Translations under genes and position numbers: made by a program
The notes under the pieces: generated by a model
The model's input: the letters and a program-made list of their open reading frames with translations, nothing else
What the model was told of the DNA's origin: nothing
The model's database searches: none
DNA from: Planctomycetales bacterium
Lineage (GTDB): Bacteria; Planctomycetota; Planctomycetia; Pirellulales; UBA7805
NCBI GenBank assembly: GCA_011772275.1
Contig: WVZU01000409.1
Span: forward strand, 1-8,590
Direction: 5' to 3'
Length of the DNA: 8,590 bases
Shown here: positions 1 to 6,684 of the stretch, piece after piece
How the letters are laid out: the number at the start of each line of letters is the position of its first letter
Numbering within the stretch: position 1 is the first letter of the stretch

Positions 1-1161
1 CACCCAGCGTGAGGGATCGCCCAGTTCGTAGCGGGCAATGTCGAACAGCGTATCGCCTTCTTGCACGATGTAAACTTGACCGTCTGTAGGAGGTCGCGTC
101 CGGACACCAAACGTCGTGGCCCGCTTGCGATCCTTGGGACACAGATCCGGATACAGCTTCAGCAGTTCTGCCTTGGACGGCGCCAAGACCTCGTCGCCAA
201 CCGCCAGCTGCTCGGCGACCGGGTAACGTTGCCGGTTATAGTGCTTTAGGGCCTTAAAGTAGTTGCCGGAACCGTACAGCTTTTCCGCGATCGTCCAAAA
301 GTTATCGTTGGGCATGACGCGGTATGTCCCTTCGGGGGACCGTTGCCGGTAATCGCCCGCGGCCTGGCGGACCTGCGTCAGTTCGGCGAACGGTGCCGGG
401 CGATTTTGGGCGACGGATTGCTGCAGGGATGGGTGGTAATCGTGTGGCGGGGAGTAAGCTGAGCCGCCCCGTGGTGATTCGTAACCGGTCGCATCCTGTT
501 GTTGGGCAGCGACCGTATCGGCATAGCGGGGTGCCGGGTCGTTTTGGAAGACCGGCGCGGCCTGCTGGCTGGCAGCAAAGGCGGGGGGCTGTTGAGCGGC
601 TGTGGTTTCGTCCTCGTGCAGGAGGGAGGCTTGGACCTGTTGCGGCTCGGGAGCGGCCGAGTCGAGATCTCCCAGTTGGAGTTTCGCTGGCGGCTGCTCG
701 CCTGCGCCAGCCTGCACCTGTTCCTCTTCCGCCGCAAGAGCATCTTCCAGCTCGGCCTGGTCGCTTGGCACCTGTGCCGCGATCGACGGTTCGGGTTCGG
801 CCGAGTCGGGGCGGTGCGCGGGCATAAAGGCATAGCGGTCGGCCGGCAGTTCTGAGGTGGCTCCGTGTTTGGCCTGTTGATAATACGAGTTGCGATGCGG
901 CTCTTCCGCGGCGTGGCCATCCTGGCTGGCGTAACGGTCTCCGGCAGGCGGGTGGGGATCCTCGACGCTGGCGACCTGGACCGGTTCGGCCGGGTCTGCA
1001 GCCGGGTTGCTGGCATCTTGCATGACCGGGACATCTGCATCGGCAATCGCGGGTTGCCGCACGCGCCGTACGACGCCATATGCGAAAACGACCAGCAGGG
1101 CACATATGATCAGCAGACCGATTTTGGTTTCTCGAGGAATCCGTGATTTACGTTCGGCCAT
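1..1161 (-). CDS. Membrane-anchored protein with two LysM domains (3' end outside window)
   Basis: The reading frame is open for 387 codons and continues past the left edge, so the C-terminus is unseen. Residues 1-13 are basic, and residues 14-30 form one hydrophobic segment (IGLLIICALLVVFAYGV) followed by RRVR, which suggests a single-pass protein with its body outside the cytoplasm. Residues 38-270 are low complexity, rich in Ala, Gln, Glu and Pro, and probably disordered. LysM domain 1 lies at about 279-329 (YRVMPNDNFWTIAEKLYG). LysM domain 2 starts at about 363 (VYIVQEGDTLFDIARYELGD) and is cut by the window edge. LysM modules bind the N-acetylglucosamine backbone of peptidoglycan. The ATG at 1161 is chosen because AGGAGG sits 6 nt upstream and the membrane segment follows at once. 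It lies 116 bp downstream of rsmH on the same strand, where ftsL usually sits. A wall-binding or division-associated role is inferred; the exact function is unknown. Confidence 0.9.
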   Translation of the reverse strand, partial: MAERKSRIPRETKIGLLIICALLVVFAYGVVRRVRQPAIADADVPVMQDASNPAADPAEPVQVASVEDPHPPAGDRYASQDGHAAEEPHRNSYYQQAKHGATSELPADRYAFMPAHRPDSAEPEPSIAAQVPSDQAELEDALAAEEEQVQAGAGEQPPAKLQLGDLDSAAPEPQQVQASLLHEDETTAAQQPPAFAASQQAAPVFQNDPAPRYADTVAAQQQDATGYESPRGGSAYSPPHDYHPSLQQSVAQNRPAPFAELTQVRQAAGDYRQRSPEGTYRVMPNDNFWTIAEKLYGSGNYFKALKHYNRQRYPVAEQLAVGDEVLAPSKAELLKLYPDLCPKDRKRATTFGVRTRPPTDGQVYIVQEGDTLFDIARYELGDPSRWV

Positions 1162-1167
1162 AGCGGG

Positions 1168-1173
1168 CCTCCT
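1168..1173 (-). promoter_or_regulatory. Shine-Dalgarno site of the LysM gene
   Basis: The minus strand reads AGGAGG, 6 nt before the ATG at 1161. It is the clearest ribosome-binding site in the window and fixes this start. No convincing promoter is visible in the 116 bp between rsmH and this gene, so cotranscription with rsmH is likely. Confidence 0.85.
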
Positions 1174-1277
1174 TGGGGGGTTCGAGCAGGGTGACGGGAG
1201 CGGTTTTGAAATCGGGCCCACGTGGCCGCGGGCCAGAAAACGAAACCGGCCACCCGCCAGTCGATTACTTCACGTCT

Positions 1278-2180
1278 TCAAGGGTCTCCCATTCCACTTC
1301 CGGTGGTCGTCCGGGCCGCGGCTCGCAATTTCGCGCTGCGGGCTCGCGGATTTCGTTCGACTTCTTCAGCCGTGGGACGGATCGGTTTCTTGGTCAGTGC
1401 TTCGTAACGTGGATCATCACGAAACGCGTGTTTCACGAGGCGATCTTCCAGAGAATGAAAGCTGATCACGACCGTTCGGCCTCCGGGCCGCAAGCAGTCG
1501 GGAAAGACCTGCAAGCCTTGTTGGAGGTGCTGCAATTCTTCATTGACGGCGATTCGCAGGGCCTGAAACGTCCGCGTCGCCGGATCGATTCCCTGGCGCC
1601 GCGCACGGGGCACACAGCCGCGGACGAGTTCGGCCAGCTCGCATGCGGTCCGCAGCGACCCTTCCCCGCGCCGCTGAACGATGCGGCGGGCGATCCGGCG
1701 GCTGTACCGCTCTTCGCCATAGCGATAAATCAAGTTGGCCAGCTCCTTTTCCGGGAGTTTGTCCAGTAATTGCCAGGCTGGCCGGCCGCAGTCGGGATCG
1801 AAGCGGAGGTCGAGCAAGCCGGGGCTGTCAAAACTGAATCCCCGCTGCGTATCCGCCAGCTGGTCACTGGAAATTCCCAGATCCAACACCAGTCCATCTA
1901 CCTGTTGTACACCGGCCTCCCCCAACACCTCGCTCAGTTCGCGGTAACTTGCCTGCACCAGTTTGACAGGCATGCCCGCCAGGTCTTGTTCAGCACGAGC
2001 GATGGCCGCCGGATCGCGATCCAGGGCGATCACCAGCCCTTCGGTTCCCACGCTCTGGGCGAGTGCCCGCGTGTGCCCACCGCCTCCCAGGGTACCATCC
2101 ACCACGATTTGTCCTTTTCGCACAGCCAGCCACTGCACGACCTCGTCGCGCAGGACGGGAATATGACGTGGCTGGGCCAT
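1278..2180 (-). CDS. rsmH: 16S rRNA (cytosine1402-N4)-methyltransferase RsmH (MraW)
   Basis: RsmH uses S-adenosylmethionine to methylate N4 of C1402 in 16S rRNA, at the ribosomal P site. The 300-residue product has the family's usual length and motifs. These are HIPVL at 6-10, the SAM-binding loop DGTLGGGGHT at 28-37, the acidic DRD at 54-56, DLGISSDQL at 100-108, RGFSF at 113-117, PATRTFQALRIAVNEEL at 200-216, FHSLEDRLVK at 241-250 and the C-terminal RNPRARSAKLRA at 276-287. The frame is open further upstream, but that stretch overlaps the predicted promoter and lacks family similarity, so ATG 2180 is preferred; GTG 2183 is the next codon upstream and cannot be excluded. No Shine-Dalgarno sequence is visible. 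In many bacteria rsmH follows mraZ and precedes ftsL in the dcw cluster. Here I see no mraZ upstream, and a LysM gene follows. Confidence 0.97.
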   Translation of the reverse strand: MAQPRHIPVLRDEVVQWLAVRKGQIVVDGTLGGGGHTRALAQSVGTEGLVIALDRDPAAIARAEQDLAGMPVKLVQASYRELSEVLGEAGVQQVDGLVLDLGISSDQLADTQRGFSFDSPGLLDLRFDPDCGRPAWQLLDKLPEKELANLIYRYGEERYSRRIARRIVQRRGEGSLRTACELAELVRGCVPRARRQGIDPATRTFQALRIAVNEELQHLQQGLQVFPDCLRPGGRTVVISFHSLEDRLVKHAFRDDPRYEALTKKPIRPTAEEVERNPRARSAKLRAAARTTTGSGMGDP

Positions 2181-2319
2181 CACAACGTTGTTCCGCGCAG
2201 CCGATCGTTGCGTTTGATCTTGGCGCGACGGAGGCGCCGTTTTGCTTTGATTTTCACCAGGCAGGGTCCATGTCCCCCCAAACGAAAGCGTCGCCGATCG
2301 GCCAGGGGGGGACGAGCAT
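2180..2319 (-). other. Two chained mini-ORFs in the rsmH leader (speculative)
   Basis: ATG 2319 opens a 21-codon frame (MLVPPWPIGDAFVWGDMDPA followed by W) whose TGA is at 2256-2254. A GTG at 2257 overlaps that stop (GTGA) and opens a 25-codon, very basic frame (starting VKIKAKRRLRRAKIKR). Its TGA at 2182-2180 overlaps the rsmH ATG as TGATG. Neither has a Shine-Dalgarno sequence, and I recognise neither peptide. They could be leader peptides coupling translation into rsmH, or chance open frames in GC-rich DNA. Confidence 0.2.
2272..2313 (-). promoter_or_regulatory. Hairpin in the predicted rsmH 5' leader
   Basis: The arms GTCCCCCC (minus strand, 2313-2306) and GGGGGGAC (2279-2272) form a perfect 8-bp stem. 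The 26-nt loop contains the 10-bp palindrome GCCGATCGGC (2302-2293), which could fold as an inner stem. A second small hairpin follows closer to the start codon: GGCGC / GCGCC with a 7-nt loop at 2222-2238. The structure would lie about 27-70 nt into the predicted transcript. There is no U-tract, so it is not an intrinsic terminator. I recognise no known riboswitch or leader family; any regulatory role is inferred. Confidence 0.4.
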
Positions 2320-2346
2320 CGTTGGGAACGCGGGCAGGGCGGCGGG

Positions 2347-2375
2347 ATGATACGAGCCGGCGGTTTCCATGTCAA
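2347..2375 (-). promoter_or_regulatory. Sigma-70-like promoter for rsmH
   Basis: On the minus strand a perfect -35 TTGACA (2375-2370) is followed by a 17-nt spacer and the -10 TATCAT (2352-2347), which matches TATAAT at 5 of 6 positions. Transcription would start near 2340 and give a leader of about 160 nt before the rsmH ATG. It is the best promoter match I found in the window. The element is read directly; its activity is inferred. Confidence 0.75.
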
Positions 2376-2431
2376 GAAAAACGCGACCGCTGCCAGCAAC
2401 GCTGTGCAACCAAAGCCAGCCCGTCCGGCCT

Positions 2432-2459
2432 GGGGGCGTGGGGGAGGGGAGGATCTGGG
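2432..2459 (+). other. G-quadruplex-forming motif
   Basis: The plus strand reads G5-CGT-G5-A-G4-AGGATCT-G3, so four runs of at least three G are separated by loops of 3, 1 and 7 nt. This fits the standard G3+N1-7 rule. It lies about 57 bp upstream of the -35 of the rsmH promoter, on the non-template strand for plus-directed transcription and the template strand for rsmH-directed transcription. Folding in the cell is not shown by the sequence. Confidence 0.6.
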
Positions 2460-2523
2460 ATGGAAAAAACTTTTTTTGCGTGGGCCGCGACGACGGTTGG
2501 CGGGCGACAGGGGGGCATGGCGA

Positions 2524-2551
2524 CGGCAAACCGCCGGTTTGCCGCTTTTTT
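2524..2551 (+). terminator. Intrinsic terminator-like hairpin facing the plus strand
   Basis: The arms CGGCAAACC (2524-2532) and GGTTTGCCG (2536-2544) form a perfect 9-bp stem with the 3-nt loop GCC. One C and then six T (2546-2551) follow. This is the standard form of a Rho-independent terminator read on the plus strand. Read on the minus strand the hairpin is followed by TCGCCATG and has no U-tract. All annotated neighbours within 3 kb are on the minus strand, so no plus-strand gene is known for it to end. Confidence 0.65.
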
Positions 2552-2587
2552 CCCGCGTAGGCCTTTCCGCCTGGGGCCCCGATTCGC

Positions 2588-2644
2588 CACCGCGGGCCGG
2601 CGGGGGCTGGGACGGGCAAGCCGCCCCGGCGATCGCCCGCGGTG
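2588..2644. repeat. 57-bp imperfect inverted repeat
   Basis: CACCGCGGGC (2588-2597) and GCCCGCGGTG (2635-2644) are perfect 10-bp inverted arms. The interior can pair further: 2598-2600 with 2626-2628, and 2602-2608 with 2619-2625 apart from one G-G mismatch, leaving a single-base bulge at 2601 and a bulge at 2629-2634. The whole forms a nearly 20-bp interrupted stem with a 10-nt loop. It lies 127 bp downstream of the purQ stop. It lacks a U-tract on either strand. It may be a 3' RNA structure of the purQ transcript, a protein site, or chance pairing in very GC-rich DNA. Confidence 0.55.
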
Positions 2645-2770
2645 TTCAGCCTCTCGATCCCCCCTGGTCCGCCTTTGGGTTCTCAAAAATTCGTGAGCGG
2701 CGCTGCGATTGGCGTGTGGTCTTTTTTTGCACTGGGGGGACGGCAGGCAGCGGGTGAAAGAGCTGGTGCT

Positions 2771-3583
2771 TCAGCGAAAATAGGCCACCGCGTTGAGGAA
2801 GATCGTCAGTCCATCCCCGCTCGGCCCACCCGCTCCGCGCGTCCAGTGCGGATGTTGGGTCGGATCGATATGCCGTTCGGGGTGCGGCATCAGACCCAGC
2901 ACCCGTCCAGTGGTGTCGCAAACACCGGCCACGTTTTTTTGCGAGCCATTGGGATTGAGCGGATAGGGCACTTCGTTGTTCTGCTGGTCCCCTTTTTCCT
3001 GAGCGTCCTTGTCGCAGTACCGCAACACCAGCTGGCTTGCCTGTTCCAGGGTGGTCAGCTGCTGAGCGTCGCGGGCGACAAATTTTCCTTCGGCGTGGGC
3101 CACGGGCAGGTACATTCTGCGGATTCCGGAGAGGAACACGGATTTGTCTCCCTCCACCTTGAGGTGGACCCAGCGATCTTCGAATTTTCCGGAATCGTTC
3201 CAGGTCAGCGTCGCGGGTGGGGTTGGGTTTTCCGATGGGCGATCGGGAATGGCGTCCAGCAAGACTCCGGCTTTGATCAATACCTGGAAGCCGTTACAGA
3301 TACCCAGAATCAGCTTGCCGTCTGCGCGGAACTGTCCCAAACAATCTGCCAGATGGTGCCGAATCTGGTTGGCCAGAATGCGGCCTGCGGCGATATCATC
3401 GCCGTAGCTGAACCCCCCTGGCACGCAGAGGATCTGGTAGTCGCTCAGGATGCCGGGCTGTTCCAGCACTCGATTGATATGCACCCGCTGTGCCTGTCCG
3501 CCGGCCTGTTCAAAGGCGTATGCTGTCTCGACGTCGCAGTTCGTGCCGGGGGCTCGCAGGATGAGTACGCGTGGTGTGGGCAT
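2771..3583 (-). CDS. purQ: Phosphoribosylformylglycinamidine synthase, glutaminase subunit PurQ
   Basis: PurQ hydrolyses glutamine and passes ammonia to PurL, which converts FGAR to FGAM in step 4 of de novo purine synthesis in the cytoplasm. The 270-residue product is a class I glutamine amidotransferase. VLILRAPGTNCD opens the fold at 6-17, the oxyanion region is VPGGFSYGDD at 54-63, the nucleophile Cys96 sits in LGICNGFQVL, and the other triad members are His234 and Glu236 in LMPHPERH. All catalytic residues are intact. At 270 residues it is longer than the compact PurQ of about 230 residues found in Bacillus; residues 185-225 hold an extra charged stretch (LRYCDKDAQEKGDQQNNEVP). The ATG at 3583 is the natural start, although the sequence before it is A-rich and lacks a Shine-Dalgarno site. 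It follows purL after a 144-bp gap, and no purS gene is present, in keeping with the PurS fusion in PurL. Confidence 0.97.
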   Translation of the reverse strand: MPTPRVLILRAPGTNCDVETAYAFEQAGGQAQRVHINRVLEQPGILSDYQILCVPGGFSYGDDIAAGRILANQIRHHLADCLGQFRADGKLILGICNGFQVLIKAGVLLDAIPDRPSENPTPPATLTWNDSGKFEDRWVHLKVEGDKSVFLSGIRRMYLPVAHAEGKFVARDAQQLTTLEQASQLVLRYCDKDAQEKGDQQNNEVPYPLNPNGSQKNVAGVCDTTGRVLGLMPHPERHIDPTQHPHWTRGAGGPSGDGLTIFLNAVAYFR

Positions 3584-3587
3584 TTTT

Positions 3588-3680
3588 TCAAATTGTGATA
3601 GCGAAATCGCTGAGCCAACGGGGGGTCTTCTTTCGCGAGATGGTAGTCATTTTGATTTCGTGTTTACCGTTGGCCGTCAT
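3588..3680 (-). CDS. Possible 30-codon mini-ORF just upstream of purQ
   Basis: ATG 3680 opens a frame of 30 codons (MTANGKHEIK, then MTTISRKKTPRWLSDFAITI) with TGA at 3590-3588, only 4 nt before the purQ ATG. A second in-frame ATG lies at 3650. No Shine-Dalgarno sequence precedes either ATG. I recognise no family, and it is far too short to be PurS. Its position would allow termination-reinitiation into purQ, which also lacks a ribosome-binding site. It may equally be a chance frame. Confidence 0.22.
   Translation of the reverse strand: MTANGKHEIKMTTISRKKTPRWLSDFAITI
3614..3674 (-). repeat. Inverted repeat in the purL-purQ gap
   Basis: The arms GCCAACGG (3614-3621) and CCGTTGGC (3667-3674) are perfect 8-bp inverted repeats 45 nt apart, with a partial third copy GGTTGGC at 3681-3687 that could compete for the left arm. 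They lie in the 144-bp gap between purL and purQ, overlapping the mini-ORF. No T-run follows, so it is not an intrinsic terminator. I see no convincing promoter for purQ in this gap. A role in mRNA folding or as an operator is possible but unproven. Confidence 0.4.
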
Positions 3681-3727
3681 GGTTGGCAAACGCGTGTCGG
3701 CCCCGTGCCCTTGGCGTTTCTTTTCGT

Positions 3728-6652
3728 TTAATCGAACGACAACGGGCGTTGCCAGGCCTGTTTCAGCTGGCGGGTGTCCGCGTCGATCCAGTCCCCGATC
3801 GTCAGTCGTGATCTGTCTGTCACCTGTCCGACTTGTGCGCAGGCTACGCCGGTCAGCATGTCTTCAAAAGCTGCGGCTTTGGCCGTTTCGACTTCGCACA
3901 AAAAGCGCGAATTCGATTCGCTGAACAGGATGACTTCCGGGCGGCCGGCCAGATGTGGAGTCGAGCAGGGTATTTGTGCCGGCTGGATGGTTGCTCCGTA
4001 GCCGCCGGCGAAGGCCATTTCCGCGGCGGCCACGGCGAGTCCGCCTTCGCTCAGATCATGACAGGCCCGCACCAGGCCGCTGTCGATCGCTCGATGCATG
4101 GCCGCAAACGAGCGGCGTGCCTGAGCGAGATCGACCTGGGGCACGCTGCCGCCGTCCAGCCCGCTCACCAGGGCAAAATGCGAACCTCCCAGTTCGTCCT
4201 TGGTGATCCCGACCTGATAGAGCAGGTTTCCTGGGGCTTTGAAATCCATTGAGACGCAGCGGGCCACGTCGCGAATCTGCCCTAGCGCGCTGATCAATAG
4301 CGACGGCGGGATGGAAATCGTGTGCCGCTGGCCGCTTTCGTCCTCGAAAGTGAATTCATTATTCAGACTATCCTTGCCGCTGATAAAAGGTGTGTCCCAG
4401 CCGACGGCCAGGTCGTAACACGCCATGGCCGCTCGTACCAGCGAACCCAAAGTCTCCGGCTGTTCGCAATCGCCCCAGCAGAAATTGTCCAGAATGGCGA
4501 TGCGGGCCGGATCGGCGCCAACGGCCACGCAATTTCGGACCGCCTCGTCGATTGCGCTGGCGGCCATGTGATACGTATCGAGGTCGCCGTAATGCGGATT
4601 CATTCCGCAGGCGATGACCAGACCTTGGCGGGAATCGAGCCGGGGCCGCACGACGGCCGCGTCGCTGGGGCCGTCGTTATCGATGCCCACCAGGGGTTTC
4701 ATCACGCTGCCGCCCTGTACCTCATGATCGTACTGGCGAATGACCCATTCCTTGCTGGCCACGTTCAGCGACCCCAGGATGTCCCGCAGGGTGTCGTCCG
4801 GTCGCTGGCGGGGGGGCGGCGGCAGGGGTGCTGGCGGCCGCGGCGTGTAGGTGGCCTGTCGCACGACCTTGGGCCGCCCGTCGTGGAGGAAGTCCATCGG
4901 CAGGTCGGCCACCTGCTGGTCGTGGTACTTCAACTGCAGGCGACCGGTTGGAGAAAACTTCCCGATGACAGTCGCCTCGACATTTTCGGACGCGCAGAGG
5001 GCGGCCAGGGCATCCCACCGCCCGGCCGGCACGGCCAGCACCATGCGTTCCTGGGCCTCGGAGATCCAGATTTCGGTATAGGAGAGCCCGTCGTATTTGG
5101 TGGGCACCTGATCCAGCTGGACTTCCGCGCCAATCCGCTCGCCCATTTCCCCCACCGCACTGGAGAGGCCGCCGGCACCGCAGTCGGTGATCGCGTTGTA
5201 GAGTCCTTGGTCCCGCGCGGCCAGCACGATGTCGACCACCATTTTTTCCGTGATCGCATTGCCGATCTGCACGGCGCCGCCGGACAAGGTCTCGCTTTGA
5301 TCGGTCAGTTCCGCCGAACTGAAAGTTGCGCCGTGAATTCCATCCCGGCCGGTGCGGCCACCGATGACGACGATCCAATCATCGGGCAGGGGTTGCTTGT
5401 GTGATTTGTCCCGGGGAAGGATGCCGACGTTGCCGCAGTAGACCAGCGGATTGCCCAGGTAGCGCCGATCAAAGTAAATGGCGCCGTTGACGGTCGGGAT
5501 TCCCATGCGATTGCCGTAGTCGCGGACACCGGCGACGACGCCTTTCAAAACGCGGCGCGGATGCAGCACGCCAGGGGGCAGTTGATCGGCAGGGGTTTCG
5601 GGCGGGGCAAAGCAAAACACGTCGGTGTTGCAGACCGGTTTGGCGCCCAGGCCGGTTCCCAGCGGATCGCGGATCACGCCGCCGATGCCCGTGTTCGCGC
5701 CGCCGTAGGGTTCCAGGGCCGAAGGATGGTTGTGCGTTTCGACCTTGAAGACCACGTTGTTTTCGTTGTCAAAGCGGACGATGCCGGCATTGTCTTCAAA
5801 GACGCTGACACACCAGTCCTGATCCGCCAGCCGGGCACGAATCTCGGTGGTGGCGGCAAAAATGGTTTCCTTCAACATGTTGTCGAACTGCCGCTGGCCG
5901 CTCTCGCCCTGCGGACCGATCGCACCACGGTAGTCAATACGGCCGGCTAATGTCTTGTGGCTGCAATGCTCGCTCCACGTCTGCGCCAACGTTTCCAGTT
6001 CCACGTCCGTCGGCTCGCGACCCAGCTGGTTGTAGAAGGCTTGGATCGTCTGCATTTCGGCCAGTTGCAGATAGAGCTGTCCTTCCCGGCTAAGCCGCAT
6101 CAAGGCCGCATCGTCCAGCTGGCGAATGGCGACGTGCTGCAATTCCAAGCGGTACGGCGCACCAATTTCCAGGTGGTCGAAATCCAACGGCCCCACAATC
6201 ACCTGCTCGATGGCATCGTTCGCCAGGATCTTGCCAGTGATCACCTGCAGCTGGTCCGCCGGCAGGGGAGAGAGCCAGAATTTGTGGAAGGTGCGAACTT
6301 CGTCGACCGGAAGGTCCAGGTCCGCCAGGGCTGCCAGAGCGCTCTGGGCCACCGGGTCCATCACGCCCGGCTTGGGCAGCACGTGCACCAGGCAGGAACC
6401 GTGGGGTGGGGCCTGGTTCAGCACCGCATCGCCGACCGGCGCGACCACGGTCCGCTGTACGACCTGGTCCGCCAGCAACTCGTTTGCCAACCGGTCGACT
6501 TGAGCACGCTCGATACGCCCCTGGATCAGATAACCGTGAGCCGTGCTGACCTTCAGGTTGGTGATTCCCAGGTCGTTGGCTTCCGTGACAATGGCAGCGG
6601 CGACTCGATCCGGGATCCCTTCACGAGCGTGAATGTCAATTTCCCACAACAT
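3728..6652 (-). CDS. purL: Phosphoribosylformylglycinamidine synthase PurL with fused PurS-like domains
   Basis: This is the ATP-dependent synthetase that turns FGAR into FGAM with ammonia from PurQ. From ATG 6652 the product has 974 residues, against roughly 720-740 for small PurL and about 1,300 for the large single-chain enzyme. Two PurS-like domains come first, at about 1-73 and 87-158; the second has the typical [12 protein letters not shown]. The synthetase core follows: WSEHCSHKT near 226-234 with the conserved His229, [12 protein letters not shown] at 305-316, [13 protein letters not shown] at 317-329, a Pro-rich linker at about 603-618, SGKDSLNNE at 758-766, and [15 protein letters not shown] at 864-878. 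No glutaminase domain is attached; purQ supplies it. An in-frame GTG at 6664 would add four residues. Neither start has a clear Shine-Dalgarno site, and ATG is preferred because the PurS-like fold begins there. It lies 32 bp after tyrA, probably in one operon. Confidence 0.96.
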   Translation of the reverse strand: MLWEIDIHAREGIPDRVAAAIVTEANDLGITNLKVSTAHGYLIQGRIERAQVDRLANELLADQVVQRTVVAPVGDAVLNQAPPHGSCLVHVLPKPGVMDPVAQSALAALADLDLPVDEVRTFHKFWLSPLPADQLQVITGKILANDAIEQVIVGPLDFDHLEIGAPYRLELQHVAIRQLDDAALMRLSREGQLYLQLAEMQTIQAFYNQLGREPTDVELETLAQTWSEHCSHKTLAGRIDYRGAIGPQGESGQRQFDNMLKETIFAATTEIRARLADQDWCVSVFEDNAGIVRFDNENNVVFKVETHNHPSALEPYGGANTGIGGVIRDPLGTGLGAKPVCNTDVFCFAPPETPADQLPPGVLHPRRVLKGVVAGVRDYGNRMGIPTVNGAIYFDRRYLGNPLVYCGNVGILPRDKSHKQPLPDDWIVVIGGRTGRDGIHGATFSSAELTDQSETLSGGAVQIGNAITEKMVVDIVLAARDQGLYNAITDCGAGGLSSAVGEMGERIGAEVQLDQVPTKYDGLSYTEIWISEAQERMVLAVPAGRWDALAALCASENVEATVIGKFSPTGRLQLKYHDQQVADLPMDFLHDGRPKVVRQATYTPRPPAPLPPPPRQRPDDTLRDILGSLNVASKEWVIRQYDHEVQGGSVMKPLVGIDNDGPSDAAVVRPRLDSRQGLVIACGMNPHYGDLDTYHMAASAIDEAVRNCVAVGADPARIAILDNFCWGDCEQPETLGSLVRAAMACYDLAVGWDTPFISGKDSLNNEFTFEDESGQRHTISIPPSLLISALGQIRDVARCVSMDFKAPGNLLYQVGITKDELGGSHFALVSGLDGGSVPQVDLAQARRSFAAMHRAIDSGLVRACHDLSEGGLAVAAAEMAFAGGYGATIQPAQIPCSTPHLAGRPEVILFSESNSRFLCEVETAKAAAFEDMLTGVACAQVGQVTDRSRLTIGDWIDADTRQLKQAWQRPLSFD

Positions 6653-6684
6653 GGTGTTTTGCACGATCCGAAGATCCCGTTCCT

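Larger units (their letters stand above)
2181..2770. other. 590-bp gene-free region between purQ and rsmH
   Basis: I find no gene of normal size here on either strand. The open frames give Pro/Arg/Gly-rich translations without family motifs, and mraZ, the usual upstream neighbour of rsmH, is not recognisable. The region holds the rsmH promoter and leader, a G-quadruplex motif, the mirror-like tract A6CT7 at 2464-2477, a plus-facing terminator-like hairpin, a 57-bp imperfect inverted repeat and a T7 run at 2723-2729. Homopolymer runs are far more common here than in the flanking genes. No clear minus-strand intrinsic terminator follows purQ. Confidence 0.8.

Noticed and set aside
302..1105. 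Arg/Pro-rich minus-strand frames of 241-267 codons overlapping the LysM gene
   Set aside because: They are out-of-frame readings of the LysM gene. The real frame has a Shine-Dalgarno site, a membrane segment and two LysM domains.
2464..2477. A6CT7 tract as a terminator
   Set aside because: The A and T runs could pair only weakly with almost no loop, and there is no GC-rich stem. It is more likely a flexible or bent tract.
2254..2619. Minus-strand 121-codon frame as a possible mraZ upstream of rsmH
   Set aside because: The translation is Pro-rich and lacks the MraZ start (a G-Y/F-LDxKGR-type motif) and its repeat. The frame also crosses the strong rsmH promoter.
2629..2636. GCGATCGC, the HIP1 octamer of cyanobacteria
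   Set aside because: It is a single copy within a GC-rich inverted repeat. HIP1 has meaning only as a highly abundant repeat, and the gene content does not suggest a cyanobacterium.
1770..2696. Plus-strand frame of 308 codons across rsmH and its upstream region
   Set aside because: It is antisense to rsmH over much of its length, then runs through homopolymer-rich non-coding DNA with an Arg/Gly-rich, motif-free translation.
2642..3598. Long plus-strand open frame (318 codons) opposite purQ
   Set aside because: It is antisense to purQ, whose frame has intact catalytic motifs. The translation shows no domain I recognise, and long antisense frames are common in GC-rich genes.
4322..5404. Plus-strand open frame of 360 codons inside purL
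   Set aside because: It is a shadow of purL on the other strand, with no ribosome-binding site, no own motifs and full overlap with conserved PurL core motifs.
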